Assembly (NCBI RefSeq): GCF_900115105.1 | Contig: NZ_FOYP01000002.1 | Coordinates: 186,001-250,000, forward strand | Direction of reading: 5' to 3' | Length of the DNA: 64,000 nt | Source of the DNA: Yoonia tamlensis | Lineage (GTDB): Bacteria; Pseudomonadota; Alphaproteobacteria; Rhodobacterales; Rhodobacteraceae | Shown here: positions 26,729 through 35,520 of the stretch, piece after piece | How the letters are laid out: the number at the start of each line of letters is the position of its first letter | Position numbering within the stretch: position 1 is the first letter of the stretch | Notes under the pieces: generated by a model | What the model was told of the DNA's origin: nothing | Seen by the model: the letters and a program-made list of their open reading frames with translations, nothing else | Database searches by the model: none | Translations under genes and position numbers: made by a program

Positions 26729-28092
26729 CCAAGCTGCGCCAGACATTCGGCCAGTGATGCATCTTGAATCTGCTGATACAGCGCAAATTCATCGGCAACC
26801 TGCATGCCAAGCGCCGCTTCAAACGCGGATTGGCTTGATGCGCTGTGCTGATTCTGATCCGCATCATCACCAAGATTCGACTGGAAAATGCCAGCGGCGC
26901 TGACCGGCAGGAAATCTTCGTAAATGACGGGGCTAAGTGTCAAAACGCCCGCATCCAACAGGGCTGCGGTACTGTGATCCGCGCCAGCAGGTTTTCCGGT
27001 CAGCGCGAATTTGAAATAGGCCAGACCCTGATCATACAGACCGCGCCAATCGTCGGGGAACACGGCAAAAGCATCGGAAAGCGCGTCCATATAGGTTTGT
27101 GCGTTGGAACCATCGCCCGCTGGCAGGACCTGTGCACGCACCCCTGCGAGCGTTTCATCATAAAGCGCACGCCCTTTTGGGCTGAGCGCAACGCCGCGTT
27201 GTTCGATCTCGCCAAAGCGGGCGGTGTGGCTGCCAGTTGCGGCACCACCATCGGCGGCGGGAAAATTCACCGGTTCTTCGAGCGCTTTGAACGATGTCTG
27301 GCGCAGAAGGATCGGGCAGTTACGGCGCGGCGGCCCTTCGACCACGGCTTTGGCGGGCAGGCCGCGCGCGATCATAGCCGTTTGCGCCGCGTCGATATCC
27401 AAGGTGCGCGGGGTCAGGTGGTTGATATGCGGGCCCTTGAACGACACCACGTCGGCAATCAACCGGTGCGCGGCGTTCAGCTGGTCAAAGGTCGCGATGT
27501 CGACGCAGGCATCGGCATGCCAGCGAAAGGTTTCCAGCACTTCAGCCACAAATTGCGCGGCGTCTGCGGGAGTTAACCCGCCGTCCGCCTCTGCCTTTTC
27601 GGTCAACGCAATCGCACCTTGCGTGAAAATCTGACGCTTTGCCAAGATGTCTTTGGCCTGTGCGCGCAGGGTTTCATCCTTGATCAATTCAAGCCGCAAA
27701 AGCGATGTGAATACCCGAAACGGGTTCGCAGCCAATGCGGCCCGCGAAATCGGGCGAAACGCGGTGGAATGCACGGGCACCGCAGCGGGCGACAGGTCGT
27801 AATAGCCGACCGGAAACATGCCCATTACTGCAAAAACCCGCGCCATCATTGCCAGTTCTTGCGCCGTGCCCAGCCGGATAGCGCCGTGGCGTTCTTCGGA
27901 AATGCGGGTTGTGTCCTCTTGCGGGGTCAGGTTCAGCAGCGCGGCGGCAGGGCCATTTAACGTTGCCGCATTTGTCGTTTGCACAATCTCGAGCAAGTCA
28001 CCGTAGGCGGGAACCTCTTTACGGTACATCGCCGACATGGCTGCCGAAAAACTGGCGCGAATTGTGTCGGGCTGCGCAAATGTCGCGGTCAT
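26725..28092 (-). CDS. hglS: 2-oxoadipate dioxygenase/decarboxylase HglS (DUF1338)
   Basis: This 455-residue protein of the DUF1338/VOC-like family converts 2-oxoadipate to D-2-hydroxyglutarate with O2 and Fe(II) in lysine catabolism. The candidate iron ligands are His near residue 69 (SEERHGAIRLGT), His in FKGPHINHLTPRTLDID and Glu in VIYEDFLPVSAAGIF. Other family blocks are FPVGYYDLSPAAVPVHSTAFRPI and GLPAKAVVEGPPRRNCPILLRQ (parts of longer stretches). No other lysine-pathway genes flank it; it stands alone, tail to tail with the deaminase gene. Confidence 0.88.
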   Translation of the reverse strand: MTATFAQPDTIRASFSAAMSAMYRKEVPAYGDLLEIVQTTNAATLNGPAAALLNLTPQEDTTRISEERHGAIRLGTAQELAMMARVFAVMGMFPVGYYDLSPAAVPVHSTAFRPISRAALAANPFRVFTSLLRLELIKDETLRAQAKDILAKRQIFTQGAIALTEKAEADGGLTPADAAQFVAEVLETFRWHADACVDIATFDQLNAAHRLIADVVSFKGPHINHLTPRTLDIDAAQTAMIARGLPAKAVVEGPPRRNCPILLRQTSFKALEEPVNFPAADGGAATGSHTARFGEIEQRGVALSPKGRALYDETLAGVRAQVLPAGDGSNAQTYMDALSDAFAVFPDDWRGLYDQGLAYFKFALTGKPAGADHSTAALLDAGVLTLSPVIYEDFLPVSAAGIFQSNLGDDADQNQHSASSQSAFEAALGMQVADEFALYQQIQDASLAECLAQLG

Positions 28093-28195
28093 CTTGGATC
28101 ATCCTTGGCTATGGTCGGCGGGGGCAAGGCCGCCCTGCATATTTTTAGATCATGCTTTTTGACGGCATGAAAGCCTTGTGATGTCGCGGGGCGTG

Positions 28196-31100
28196 TCAGC
28201 GTTTCACACGAAAGACCACCAGATAAAGCGCAGGAACAAAAACCAGTGTGATCAGCGTCCCTGCGATAATCCCGCCCATCATCGCATAGGCCATCGGCCC
28301 CCAGAAAATCTGGCGCGAAATCGGGATCAACGCAAGGCTTGCCGCCGCTGCCGTCAACAGGATCGGGCGCGCCCGTGAATCGCTGGCTTCGAATACCGCG
28401 TCCCATGCGCTGCGGCCCTTGTCGCGCAGCACTTCGATCTCGGAGACAAGGATAATCGAGTTGCGGATCAAAATCCCCATCAAGGCCAGCACACCCAAAA
28501 TCGCCACAAAGCCAAGCGGCGCGCCCGAAGGCACAAGTGCGGCAACCACGCCGATCAACCCCAACGGGGCCACGCAGAACACGATAAACGCCAGCCGGAA
28601 ACCCTGCATCTGGATCATGATAAGGGTCAGCATCGTCAGTAGCATTGCGGGAACCACTGCAGCGATCGGGGCTTGGCTGTCGGCGCTGCTTTCGACTGTG
28701 CCGCCAACCACGGCATTATACCCAAGCGGCAACGCGTCATTAAATGCCGTGATTCGGTCGGACATTTGCGTGACTATCGTTGCGGGCTGGTCCGCTGTTG
28801 CAATCGCGGCTTTGACCGTGATTGTTGGCATCCGGTCGCGTTGGTGGATGACGGGTTGTTCGGTGTCATAGCTAAATGTGGCAATAGATCGCAACGGGAT
28901 AGCGGCACCTGTCGGCGTCGATAGTTGCAAGTTCGACAAAGCCTCGATTGATTGGCGGTCAACCGCGCTGCCGCGCACGCGGATATCAACCAGATAATCA
29001 TCGTCGCGCAAGGATGTGACCGTATTTCCGTCATAAATGGTATAAAGCGTTTGCGCGATATCGCGCGAAGTAAGCCCAAGCTGCCGGGCTTTGTCTTGCA
29101 AGATATTGATCCGCACCACCCGCGCCGGTTCGTTCCAGTCAAGAACGATCCCTGTCAAGCGGTCATCTGTTGCCAGCAAAGCAGCCAGTTCACGCGCATG
29201 ATCGCGCAGCGTGTCAGGGTCGGGGCCGCTAAGCCGGTATTGCACGGGGCGACCAACGGGCGGGCCAATTTCAAGCAGTTTCACAAAGATATCAGCGCCC
29301 GGAAAATCGGTTTCGGCGATCGTCTGGATTTTACTGCGCAGCGCATCACGGGCGGCGACAGACGGGGTTTGGATCACAATCTGTCCAGTATGCGGGCCGG
29401 GCGTTGGAACATCAAACGCAAGCAAGAAACGCGGCGCACCGCGCCCGACATAGGATGTCCAGAACAGCACGTTTTCATCGTCTTGCAGATGGGATTCAAG
29501 CCGGTCAAGTTGCGCTTGGGTTTCGGTGATAGACGTGTTTTGCGGCAACGCAATATCGATGACCAATTCGGGCCGGTCAGAGCTGGGAAAGAACTGCTGT
29601 TCGACAAACCGCATCCCGTAAATCGATGCGCCAAATATTGCGATTGTCACGAAAATTGTGGCCCAGCGGAACTGCATGGCGCCGCGCAGCAGCACATGGA
29701 ACAAACGGCGGAATCGGCCCGGCTCTGCGGCGTGGTGCCCGATGTTTTCTTTTAGCAATGTCACGCCGATCAATGGCGCAAATAGCACGGCAACCACCCA
29801 TGAAATCGACAGGGACACGGAAATCACCACAAAAAGCGAAAACGTAAATTCCCCGGCCGCCGAAGAATTCAACCCGATTGGAATAAAGCCGGCCATGGTA
29901 ATCAACGTGCCTGTCAGCATCGGGGCCGCGATTGACGTCCATGCATAAGAGGCGGATTTGACAAGACTTTCGCCCTTTTCCAGCCGCGACATCATCGTTT
30001 CAATGGCAATCATCGCGTCATCAACCAGCAGACCCAAGGCAATAATCAGCGCGCCAAGCGAAATCCGCTGCAAGGTAAAGCCCGTGTACTCCATGATCAC
30101 AAACGTAATCGCCAGCACCAACGGGATGGTCAAAGCAACCACAAACCCCGCGCGCACGCCAAGGCTGACAAAGCTCACGGCAAGCACGATCAGCACCGCT
30201 TCCAGCAGGGCCTTGAGAAAGTGGTTAACCGCGTCGTTGACAACATGGGGCTGGTTGGCAACCTGATGAATGTTAATGCCGATTGGCAGTTGTGTGATTG
30301 CATCCGCCATCACTGCGTCAAGCTCTGCACCATAATCAACGATGTTTGCGCCTTGGCGCATACCCACGGCCAGCCCGATCGCCTCTTGGCCATTATAGCG
30401 GAACAGGGCAGATGGCGGGTCTTCGTAGCCGCGATGAATATCCGCAATATCGGTCAGCGGGAAAAACTGGTCGCCGACACGCAAATTGATTGCAGCAAGG
30501 CTTTGCACATCGTCAAATTGCCCGTCGATCCGGACCAGAACCTGTTCTGATCCCGCCTTGATTACCCCCGACGGCAGAATGGCGTTTTGTGCCGCAAGCG
30601 TTGCTTGCACGGCCTCTTGATTGATGCCCAGCGCGGCCATGCGTTCAGTCGAGAATTCAAGATAGATCACCTCGTCGCGGACGCCGTAAATTTCGACTTT
30701 ACCGGCATCATCAAGCGCCTGAATTTCGCGCCGCACCCTTTCGACATAATCGCGGACCTCGCGCGGGGTGAACCCGTCATAGGTGAATGCGTACAGATTC
30801 CCGAATACATCGCCAAAGTCATCGTCAAACTGGAAACCAGCAAACCCTTCGGGAAATTCGCCACGGATGTCGCCCATCATGCTTCGCACCCGCTGCCAGA
30901 TACGTGGCAATTCATCCGCATCAGTCGTCGCGAGCAATTCGATATAAACAATGGTTTGCCCTGCGGCCGTCACCGAACGGGTGAAGTCAAGTTCGGGCAG
31001 TTCTTCCAGCTTTTTTTCGATACGGTCGGTCACTTGCGACAGGGTCTGTGCAACATCTGCGCCCGGCAATGCGGCGGATACGACCATTGTTTTGATCGCA

Positions 31101-31228
31101 AAGTTGGGGTCCTCTTCGCGGCCGATATTCATATAAGACATTGTTCCGGCAACAACAGAGACGATGATCAGGAACCAGACAAAAGACCGGTGCGACAACG
31201 CCCAATCGGATAGGTTAAAACCCTTCAT
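28196..31228 (-). CDS. RND efflux transporter, inner-membrane pump
   Basis: This 1010-residue AcrB/HAE1-type RND pump is proton driven and exports lipophilic compounds. It has the first membrane helix near residue 15, the porter-domain opening REEDPNFAIKTMVVSAALPGA, the paired Asp of TM4 (GLLVDDAMIAIETM) and a second half with GFVAILGVLALMGILIRNSI. The sequence resembles the VexF/TriC-like group rather than AcrB itself. It overlaps the adaptor gene by ATGA (31225-31228). No outer-membrane TolC-type gene is nearby. Confidence 0.93.
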   Translation of the reverse strand: MKGFNLSDWALSHRSFVWFLIIVSVVAGTMSYMNIGREEDPNFAIKTMVVSAALPGADVAQTLSQVTDRIEKKLEELPELDFTRSVTAAGQTIVYIELLATTDADELPRIWQRVRSMMGDIRGEFPEGFAGFQFDDDFGDVFGNLYAFTYDGFTPREVRDYVERVRREIQALDDAGKVEIYGVRDEVIYLEFSTERMAALGINQEAVQATLAAQNAILPSGVIKAGSEQVLVRIDGQFDDVQSLAAINLRVGDQFFPLTDIADIHRGYEDPPSALFRYNGQEAIGLAVGMRQGANIVDYGAELDAVMADAITQLPIGINIHQVANQPHVVNDAVNHFLKALLEAVLIVLAVSFVSLGVRAGFVVALTIPLVLAITFVIMEYTGFTLQRISLGALIIALGLLVDDAMIAIETMMSRLEKGESLVKSASYAWTSIAAPMLTGTLITMAGFIPIGLNSSAAGEFTFSLFVVISVSLSISWVVAVLFAPLIGVTLLKENIGHHAAEPGRFRRLFHVLLRGAMQFRWATIFVTIAIFGASIYGMRFVEQQFFPSSDRPELVIDIALPQNTSITETQAQLDRLESHLQDDENVLFWTSYVGRGAPRFLLAFDVPTPGPHTGQIVIQTPSVAARDALRSKIQTIAETDFPGADIFVKLLEIGPPVGRPVQYRLSGPDPDTLRDHARELAALLATDDRLTGIVLDWNEPARVVRINILQDKARQLGLTSRDIAQTLYTIYDGNTVTSLRDDDYLVDIRVRGSAVDRQSIEALSNLQLSTPTGAAIPLRSIATFSYDTEQPVIHQRDRMPTITVKAAIATADQPATIVTQMSDRITAFNDALPLGYNAVVGGTVESSADSQAPIAAVVPAMLLTMLTLIMIQMQGFRLAFIVFCVAPLGLIGVVAALVPSGAPLGFVAILGVLALMGILIRNSIILVSEIEVLRDKGRSAWDAVFEASDSRARPILLTAAAASLALIPISRQIFWGPMAYAMMGGIIAGTLITLVFVPALYLVVFRVKR

Positions 31229-32298
31229 TGCGACACACTCCGGCCAATGGGTTGATTTTCATGCAAAGAATGGATGCCACGCAAGACAACCTCGTCGCTC
31301 ACATCAATGCCCGAAATAACCCTGACGTGATCACCAAACTGGGCGCCCAACGTGATCTGTCGCAGGTTTACGACGTTTTGATTCCGGTCCACGATCCACA
31401 CAGAGAAATCCGTACCGGACCGCAAAACCGCGCTCAGTGGAACCGAAATTACAGTGCTTTCATCCGCAATCGCGCGTACTTCGACCAGCGCGCCAAAGCG
31501 AAACCCCTGCGGCGGGTCTGACAAAACAAGATGCGCACGGCGATTGCGGGTAAGGCTTTGTGCAACCGGATCAACCCGTGCAAGTCGCGCCGTCGTTCTT
31601 AGCTGCGGATTAGCGACAAGCGCAACATCGAATGTCATCCCGATTTCAAGCGCGGCAAGCCCTTGTTCGCTGATATCCACAACGATTTCGCGGTTATCCG
31701 CATTGGCAAGGCGCAAAACCTCTAGCCCGGGCGAAACAAGCGCGCCGACGTCTTGAAACGCCGCTGTTATCACCCCCGCCTGCGGTGCGCGCAATGTCGC
31801 AAGATCAAGTTTGTCTTGTACCAGCGCCAGATTGGCGCGCGCCTGCTCTAGTCCGGCCTGCGCCGCGACAAGCGACCGCTGTGCATCTTCCTGACGCGTT
31901 TGCGCATCAACCCCGCGTTCGGCCAGTTCCACAGCCCTTTGCCATGCCTGTTCTGCCGAACCATAGTTCGTTTCTGCAACCAGAACACCGGCTTGGGCGC
32001 TGCGCAATTCGGATTGTATGTCTGTGGAATCCAACCGTGCCAGAATGTCGTCTTTGGCGACCAATGCACCTAGATCGACCCGCCGTTCGATCAAAGTGCC
32101 GCCAATCGGAAAGCCAAGCGCAACCTCGTAGCCCGCCGCGACCGTCCCGATATAGGTGGTTTCTTGCAAATGGCCGTTGCCGACATGCGCCGACACCACA
32201 GGGCGCGGAACCGCTGACACGATTTCGGACAGCGCAGGCGCGGATTCCGCAAAAAGAGGGTTCGCAGCCATGGTTATCAGCAAGATCAGATGTCTCAT
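31225..32298 (-). CDS. RND periplasmic adaptor (second of two)
   Basis: This 357-residue membrane fusion protein has a signal peptide ending near residue 17 (PLFA). Its lipoyl-like half is GFPIGGTLIERRVDLGALVAKDD, followed by a coiled-coil hairpin (SAQAGVLVAETNYGSAEQAWQ onward) and a barrel with LRAPQAGVITAAFQDVGALVSPG. It joins the RND pump to an outer-membrane channel. The start overlaps the first adaptor's stop by ATGA. Confidence 0.9.
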   Translation of the reverse strand: MRHLILLITMAANPLFAESAPALSEIVSAVPRPVVSAHVGNGHLQETTYIGTVAAGYEVALGFPIGGTLIERRVDLGALVAKDDILARLDSTDIQSELRSAQAGVLVAETNYGSAEQAWQRAVELAERGVDAQTRQEDAQRSLVAAQAGLEQARANLALVQDKLDLATLRAPQAGVITAAFQDVGALVSPGLEVLRLANADNREIVVDISEQGLAALEIGMTFDVALVANPQLRTTARLARVDPVAQSLTRNRRAHLVLSDPPQGFRFGALVEVRAIADESTVISVPLSAVLRSGTDFSVWIVDRNQNVVNLRQITLGAQFGDHVRVISGIDVSDEVVLRGIHSLHENQPIGRSVSQ

Positions 32299-33356
32299 TG
32301 TGATGTCTCCGCGTGAATCCGGACAAGCCGGTCAGGGTACAAAAGCTGCGCACCCGCTGTTACAACCAAGGCCCCTTCATCCAATCCGCCCGCAACAAGT
32401 ATGATGCCCGTTTCGTAGCGATCGACCGTTATTTGGTGCAATGAAACCCGCATCGTTTCCGGATCAATCACCCAGACCGCGGGGCCATTTTCGGAAACAG
32501 ACATGGCGCGATAAGGCAAAACAATCCGGCGCGCCGTAGATTCGATTGTGCTGCCGCGCACCGCATCGCCATATTCGACACCCGCCGGTTTTTCATCAAT
32601 TTGCACCTTCACCGCGACGGTGCCGGTTGCGGGGTCCACCAACGGGGACACTTCGCGCACGGTGCCGAAAAATTCCTGCTGCGGGATATCCAGCGGGGCC
32701 AAACGCACGGTTGCCACGGCATGCGTGCTGGTCAGCAGGCTTTCGGGAACATCAAAAACCGCGTCCACCGCGCCACCAAGCGCCAGTTCGATGACTGGCT
32801 GCACCGCGCCGATGACCTGCCCGGGTTCGACAAAGCGCGCGGTGACCGTCGCCGATTGCGGGGCAAGAATGACGGTATCCTCAAGCGCCTTTTCCGCAAG
32901 CGCCAGATCGGCAAGGGCCTGCGCCAGCACACCGTCTTTCACGCGGCTTTGATCCGCCGCGCTGTCGCGGGCCACACGTGTGGTTGCACCCCGCTCAAGA
33001 AGCGCATCCTGCCGGCGCAGGTCTTCACGGGCCTGATCGCGGTCGGCTGTCGCTGTTGAAACACCGGCGCGCGCGGCGCGTAATGCCTGTTCTTGCTGAA
33101 TCGATGTGGTGCGCGCCAGAACGTCGCCCGCGGCCACAACATCGCCTTCGCGCACTTCTATGCTGGCAATGCGCCCCCCGCTCAGAAACGACAGCGTCAG
33201 GGTGTCGCGCGCAACAATTTCTCCGGTTAGGGAAATATTGCGCGTCGAAACAGTGGTTTGCGCGGTTATTGCCGACACTGTCAGCGGTTCCTCGGCGGCA
33301 AGCGATGACGCCGCGACCAGTCCGGCAAGAAAAACAACTACGCGAATGCGACGCAT
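32295..33356 (-). CDS. RND periplasmic adaptor (first of two)
   Basis: This 353-residue membrane fusion protein has a signal peptide at residues 1-21 (RRIRVVVFLAGLVAASSLAA). It carries a lipoyl motif (FLSGGRIASIEVREGDVVAAGDVLA), a coiled-coil hairpin and ILAPQSATVTARFVEPGQVIG. It is clearly different in sequence from the second adaptor, so the pump may use a heteromeric adaptor pair as described for TriAB. The ATG at 33356 follows GGATATCCTC; an ORF start at 33488 would run through the TetR operator. Confidence 0.9.
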   Translation of the reverse strand: MRRIRVVVFLAGLVAASSLAAEEPLTVSAITAQTTVSTRNISLTGEIVARDTLTLSFLSGGRIASIEVREGDVVAAGDVLARTTSIQQEQALRAARAGVSTATADRDQAREDLRRQDALLERGATTRVARDSAADQSRVKDGVLAQALADLALAEKALEDTVILAPQSATVTARFVEPGQVIGAVQPVIELALGGAVDAVFDVPESLLTSTHAVATVRLAPLDIPQQEFFGTVREVSPLVDPATGTVAVKVQIDEKPAGVEYGDAVRGSTIESTARRIVLPYRAMSVSENGPAVWVIDPETMRVSLHQITVDRYETGIILVAGGLDEGALVVTAGAQLLYPDRLVRIHAETSQ

Positions 33357-33407
33357 GAGGATATCCAATTTGTCTTTGCGATTGGTGCAATCCTGATGAA
33401 GAACCAT

Positions 33408-33469
33408 CAGATAGCAACTGCTATCTGGGTGACATAACGCTGGAACATTCAAATTACAACTGCTATCTG
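33408..33469. promoter_or_regulatory. TetR operator pair between RND operon and tetR
   Basis: CAGATAGCA (33408-33416) and TGCTATCTG (33419-33427) form a perfect inverted repeat with a 2-base centre. AACTGCTATCTG recurs at 33458-33469, exactly 42 bp downstream of the copy at 33416-33427, a whole number of helix turns. The second site ends 7 bp before the tetR start, so the regulator probably represses both directions. Confidence 0.8.
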
Positions 33470-33476
33470 AATACCC

Positions 33477-34103
33477 ATGACCGACCAATCCAAACGCGCC
33501 CTATCCCAGCAACAAACGCATGACGCACTGGCCAAAGCCGGCGCAGAGCTAATTGCAAAAAACGGATTTGCCGGCGCTTCGGTGCGCGATATTGCCAAAC
33601 GCGCGGGCTATACACAGGGCGCCTTCTATTCGAATTTCAAAAGCAAAGAAGATCTTGTCTTTGCGGTCCTGCGCAGCCAATTCCAATACGCCTATGTGAC
33701 AATCGAAGAGTTTAGCAAAGACACCACAAAACCGGTCACGCAAATGGTTATGCAGGCCGCGCAATGGCTTGATGAAATTTGCGGGTCCAACGAAAACACC
33801 CAGCTCGAGACCGAGATCAGCCTGCACGCATTGCGTGATCCCGTTTTTGCAAAAACCTACTATGCGCTGCTTGATGATCATGCCGCCAAAATGGCCCAAA
33901 TTGTACAAGCAGCCACCGATGCGCGGCAGTTGCGATTGCGTGCCCCCGTCAGCCTCGTCGCGATGGGTATGATTTCAATGGCGCGCGGGCTAAAGCTTAT
34001 GGCGCCGCATTATGATCCCCAATTTGTCCGGCAAACGCTTGCCGTTTTTCTCGAATCCGTGATCCAGCCAGCCAGCGACGATGCAGGTCACAAGGCCGAA
34101 TAG
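33477..34103 (+). CDS. TetR-family repressor of the RND operon
   Basis: This 208-residue TetR regulator has the N-terminal helix-turn-helix (residues about 14-60: GAELIAKNGFAGASVRDIAKR then AGYTQGAFYSNFKSKEDL) and a variable ligand-binding helical domain. It is divergent from the adaptor and pump genes with two matching operator sites in the gap, so it is the likely local repressor, released by a pump substrate. Its 3' end overlaps the convergent kpsT end by 16 bp. Confidence 0.9.
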   Translation: MTDQSKRALSQQQTHDALAKAGAELIAKNGFAGASVRDIAKRAGYTQGAFYSNFKSKEDLVFAVLRSQFQYAYVTIEEFSKDTTKPVTQMVMQAAQWLDEICGSNENTQLETEISLHALRDPVFAKTYYALLDDHAAKMAQIVQAATDARQLRLRAPVSLVAMGMISMARGLKLMAPHYDPQFVRQTLAVFLESVIQPASDDAGHKAE

Positions 34104-34735
34104 GCGGCCAGCAGGCCGTTCACATCGTCAAAATAGGTGACTGCACCTTGATCAAGCAGCAACCCGCAGTCGCAATAATCTTTGATGGTCTCGCGGGAAT
34201 GCGAAATCATGATGATTTGGCTACTGTTCAACTTTTCCTTGAATACCTCCTGACTTTTGCGCCGGAAAGCCGCGTCGCCAACGGCGGTGATTTCGTCGAT
34301 CAGGTAGACCTGAAAATCAATTGCCATGCTTAGGCCAAAGGCCAGCCGCGCTTTCATCCCGCTTGAATAGGTCTTGATGGGCAGCCGCAACGACCGCCCC
34401 AGCTCTGAAAACGCCATGACATAATCGGTGACTTTTTCGGTGTCTTGCCCATAAATCCGCGACACAAAGCGAATATTTTCAAGCCCCGTCATGCTGCCAT
34501 TAAAACCGCCCGCAAATCCGAGCGGCCAGGATACGCGCAAGCTGCGGTAAACATGGCCCGAACTAGGTGGTTCAGATCCGGCAAGCAGCCGCATCATCGT
34601 CGACTTTCCCGCGCCGTTCTTGCCCATTATCGCAAGGTTGCGATCTTGCGGAAAACGGAAGGTCAAATCATTCAGGATCGTCTTTTTGACGCCCTTAATT
34701 GTGTAGGTCTTTGTGACACGGTCAAATGCGAGCAT
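34088..34735 (-). CDS. kpsT: Capsule ABC exporter ATPase KpsT
   Basis: This 215-residue ATPase of the polysaccharide exporter class has Walker A GKNGAGKST near residue 38. The signature region is the family-specific YSSGMKARLAFGLSMAIDF. Walker B LIDEITAVGDAAFRRK follows. With KpsM it moves Kdo-linked capsular polysaccharide across the inner membrane. It is the last gene of the kps run, two bases after kpsM. Confidence 0.94.
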   Translation of the reverse strand: MLAFDRVTKTYTIKGVKKTILNDLTFRFPQDRNLAIMGKNGAGKSTMMRLLAGSEPPSSGHVYRSLRVSWPLGFAGGFNGSMTGLENIRFVSRIYGQDTEKVTDYVMAFSELGRSLRLPIKTYSSGMKARLAFGLSMAIDFQVYLIDEITAVGDAAFRRKSQEVFKEKLNSSQIIMISHSRETIKDYCDCGLLLDQGAVTYFDDVNGLLAAYSAL

Positions 34736-34737
34736 CG

Positions 34738-35520
34738 CTAGAACCGCGCCCTGCGAAACAATCGTTCACCGGCCAGACCCGCAAGCAACAACCCCGTCCC
34801 CACAAATAGCGGATAACCGATGTCCAGAATGCGACTGTCATAATTGGGATAAAACCCGCAGCGAAACCATTCCACCAGATGAAGCACCGGATTCCAGGCA
34901 AGAAAATCTTGCGCCCGCTTCGGCAACTGGCTGGGGATATAGAAAATTCCCGAAATGAAAAACAGGGGCCGCGTCAGCACCCTTTCAATCTGAATCCACG
35001 TATCCCAAAGCGACGCAATAACCGCGTTGACAGTGCCATACCCGAGGCCAAGCAAGGCAGTCGCCAAAAACACATAGACCAGTTGTTCGGGTTGTGCGGG
35101 AAAATCCGCCATCCCGCATAAAATCAGCCCCGCATAAAACAGCAGCATAATCACAAGATAGGTTGCCGAAATGAGCAGGGCGCGCGCCAGAACCGTATCA
35201 ACGTCCTTGATCACAGGGTAGGTCAGCAGCGCCCTGTTAGCATCAAACACGGTCATCAATTTGCCAGATATTTCGGTGAAAAACTGCAACGTCAAAATTC
35301 CGGTCGCGAAAAATAGCGCAAGGCTGGAACCGAACGGCGCATGCCGTCCGACCAGTGAAAACAAGATAACAAGAACCGCGACACTGGCGGTCGGAGTAAT
35401 CACCGCCCATGCATAACCAAACGCTGACGTGCCGAATGTCGCGCGCGTTTCACGCAACACGAGGCTAAGGATTACCCGCATTTGCAAAGTTAACAGCGCG
35501 GAAAGGGTCATTTGCCTCAT
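34738..35520 (-). CDS. kpsM: Capsule ABC exporter permease KpsM
   Basis: This 260-residue ABC-2 type permease has six membrane segments. RVILSLVLRETRATFGTSAFGYAW at the N terminus and FFISGIFYIPSQLPKRAQDFLAWNPV late are typical of KpsM. The start at 35520 overlaps the kpsE stop by ATGA, which makes the length match the family; an ORF start at 35568 would lie inside kpsE. Confidence 0.94.
   Translation of the reverse strand: MRQMTLSALLTLQMRVILSLVLRETRATFGTSAFGYAWAVITPTASVAVLVILFSLVGRHAPFGSSLALFFATGILTLQFFTEISGKLMTVFDANRALLTYPVIKDVDTVLARALLISATYLVIMLLFYAGLILCGMADFPAQPEQLVYVFLATALLGLGYGTVNAVIASLWDTWIQIERVLTRPLFFISGIFYIPSQLPKRAQDFLAWNPVLHLVEWFRCGFYPNYDSRILDIGYPLFVGTGLLLAGLAGERLFRRARF

Noticed and set aside
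28952-29755. 267-codon plus-strand open frame inside the RND gene
   Set aside because: It is antisense to a complete RND pump gene and has no recognisable domain.
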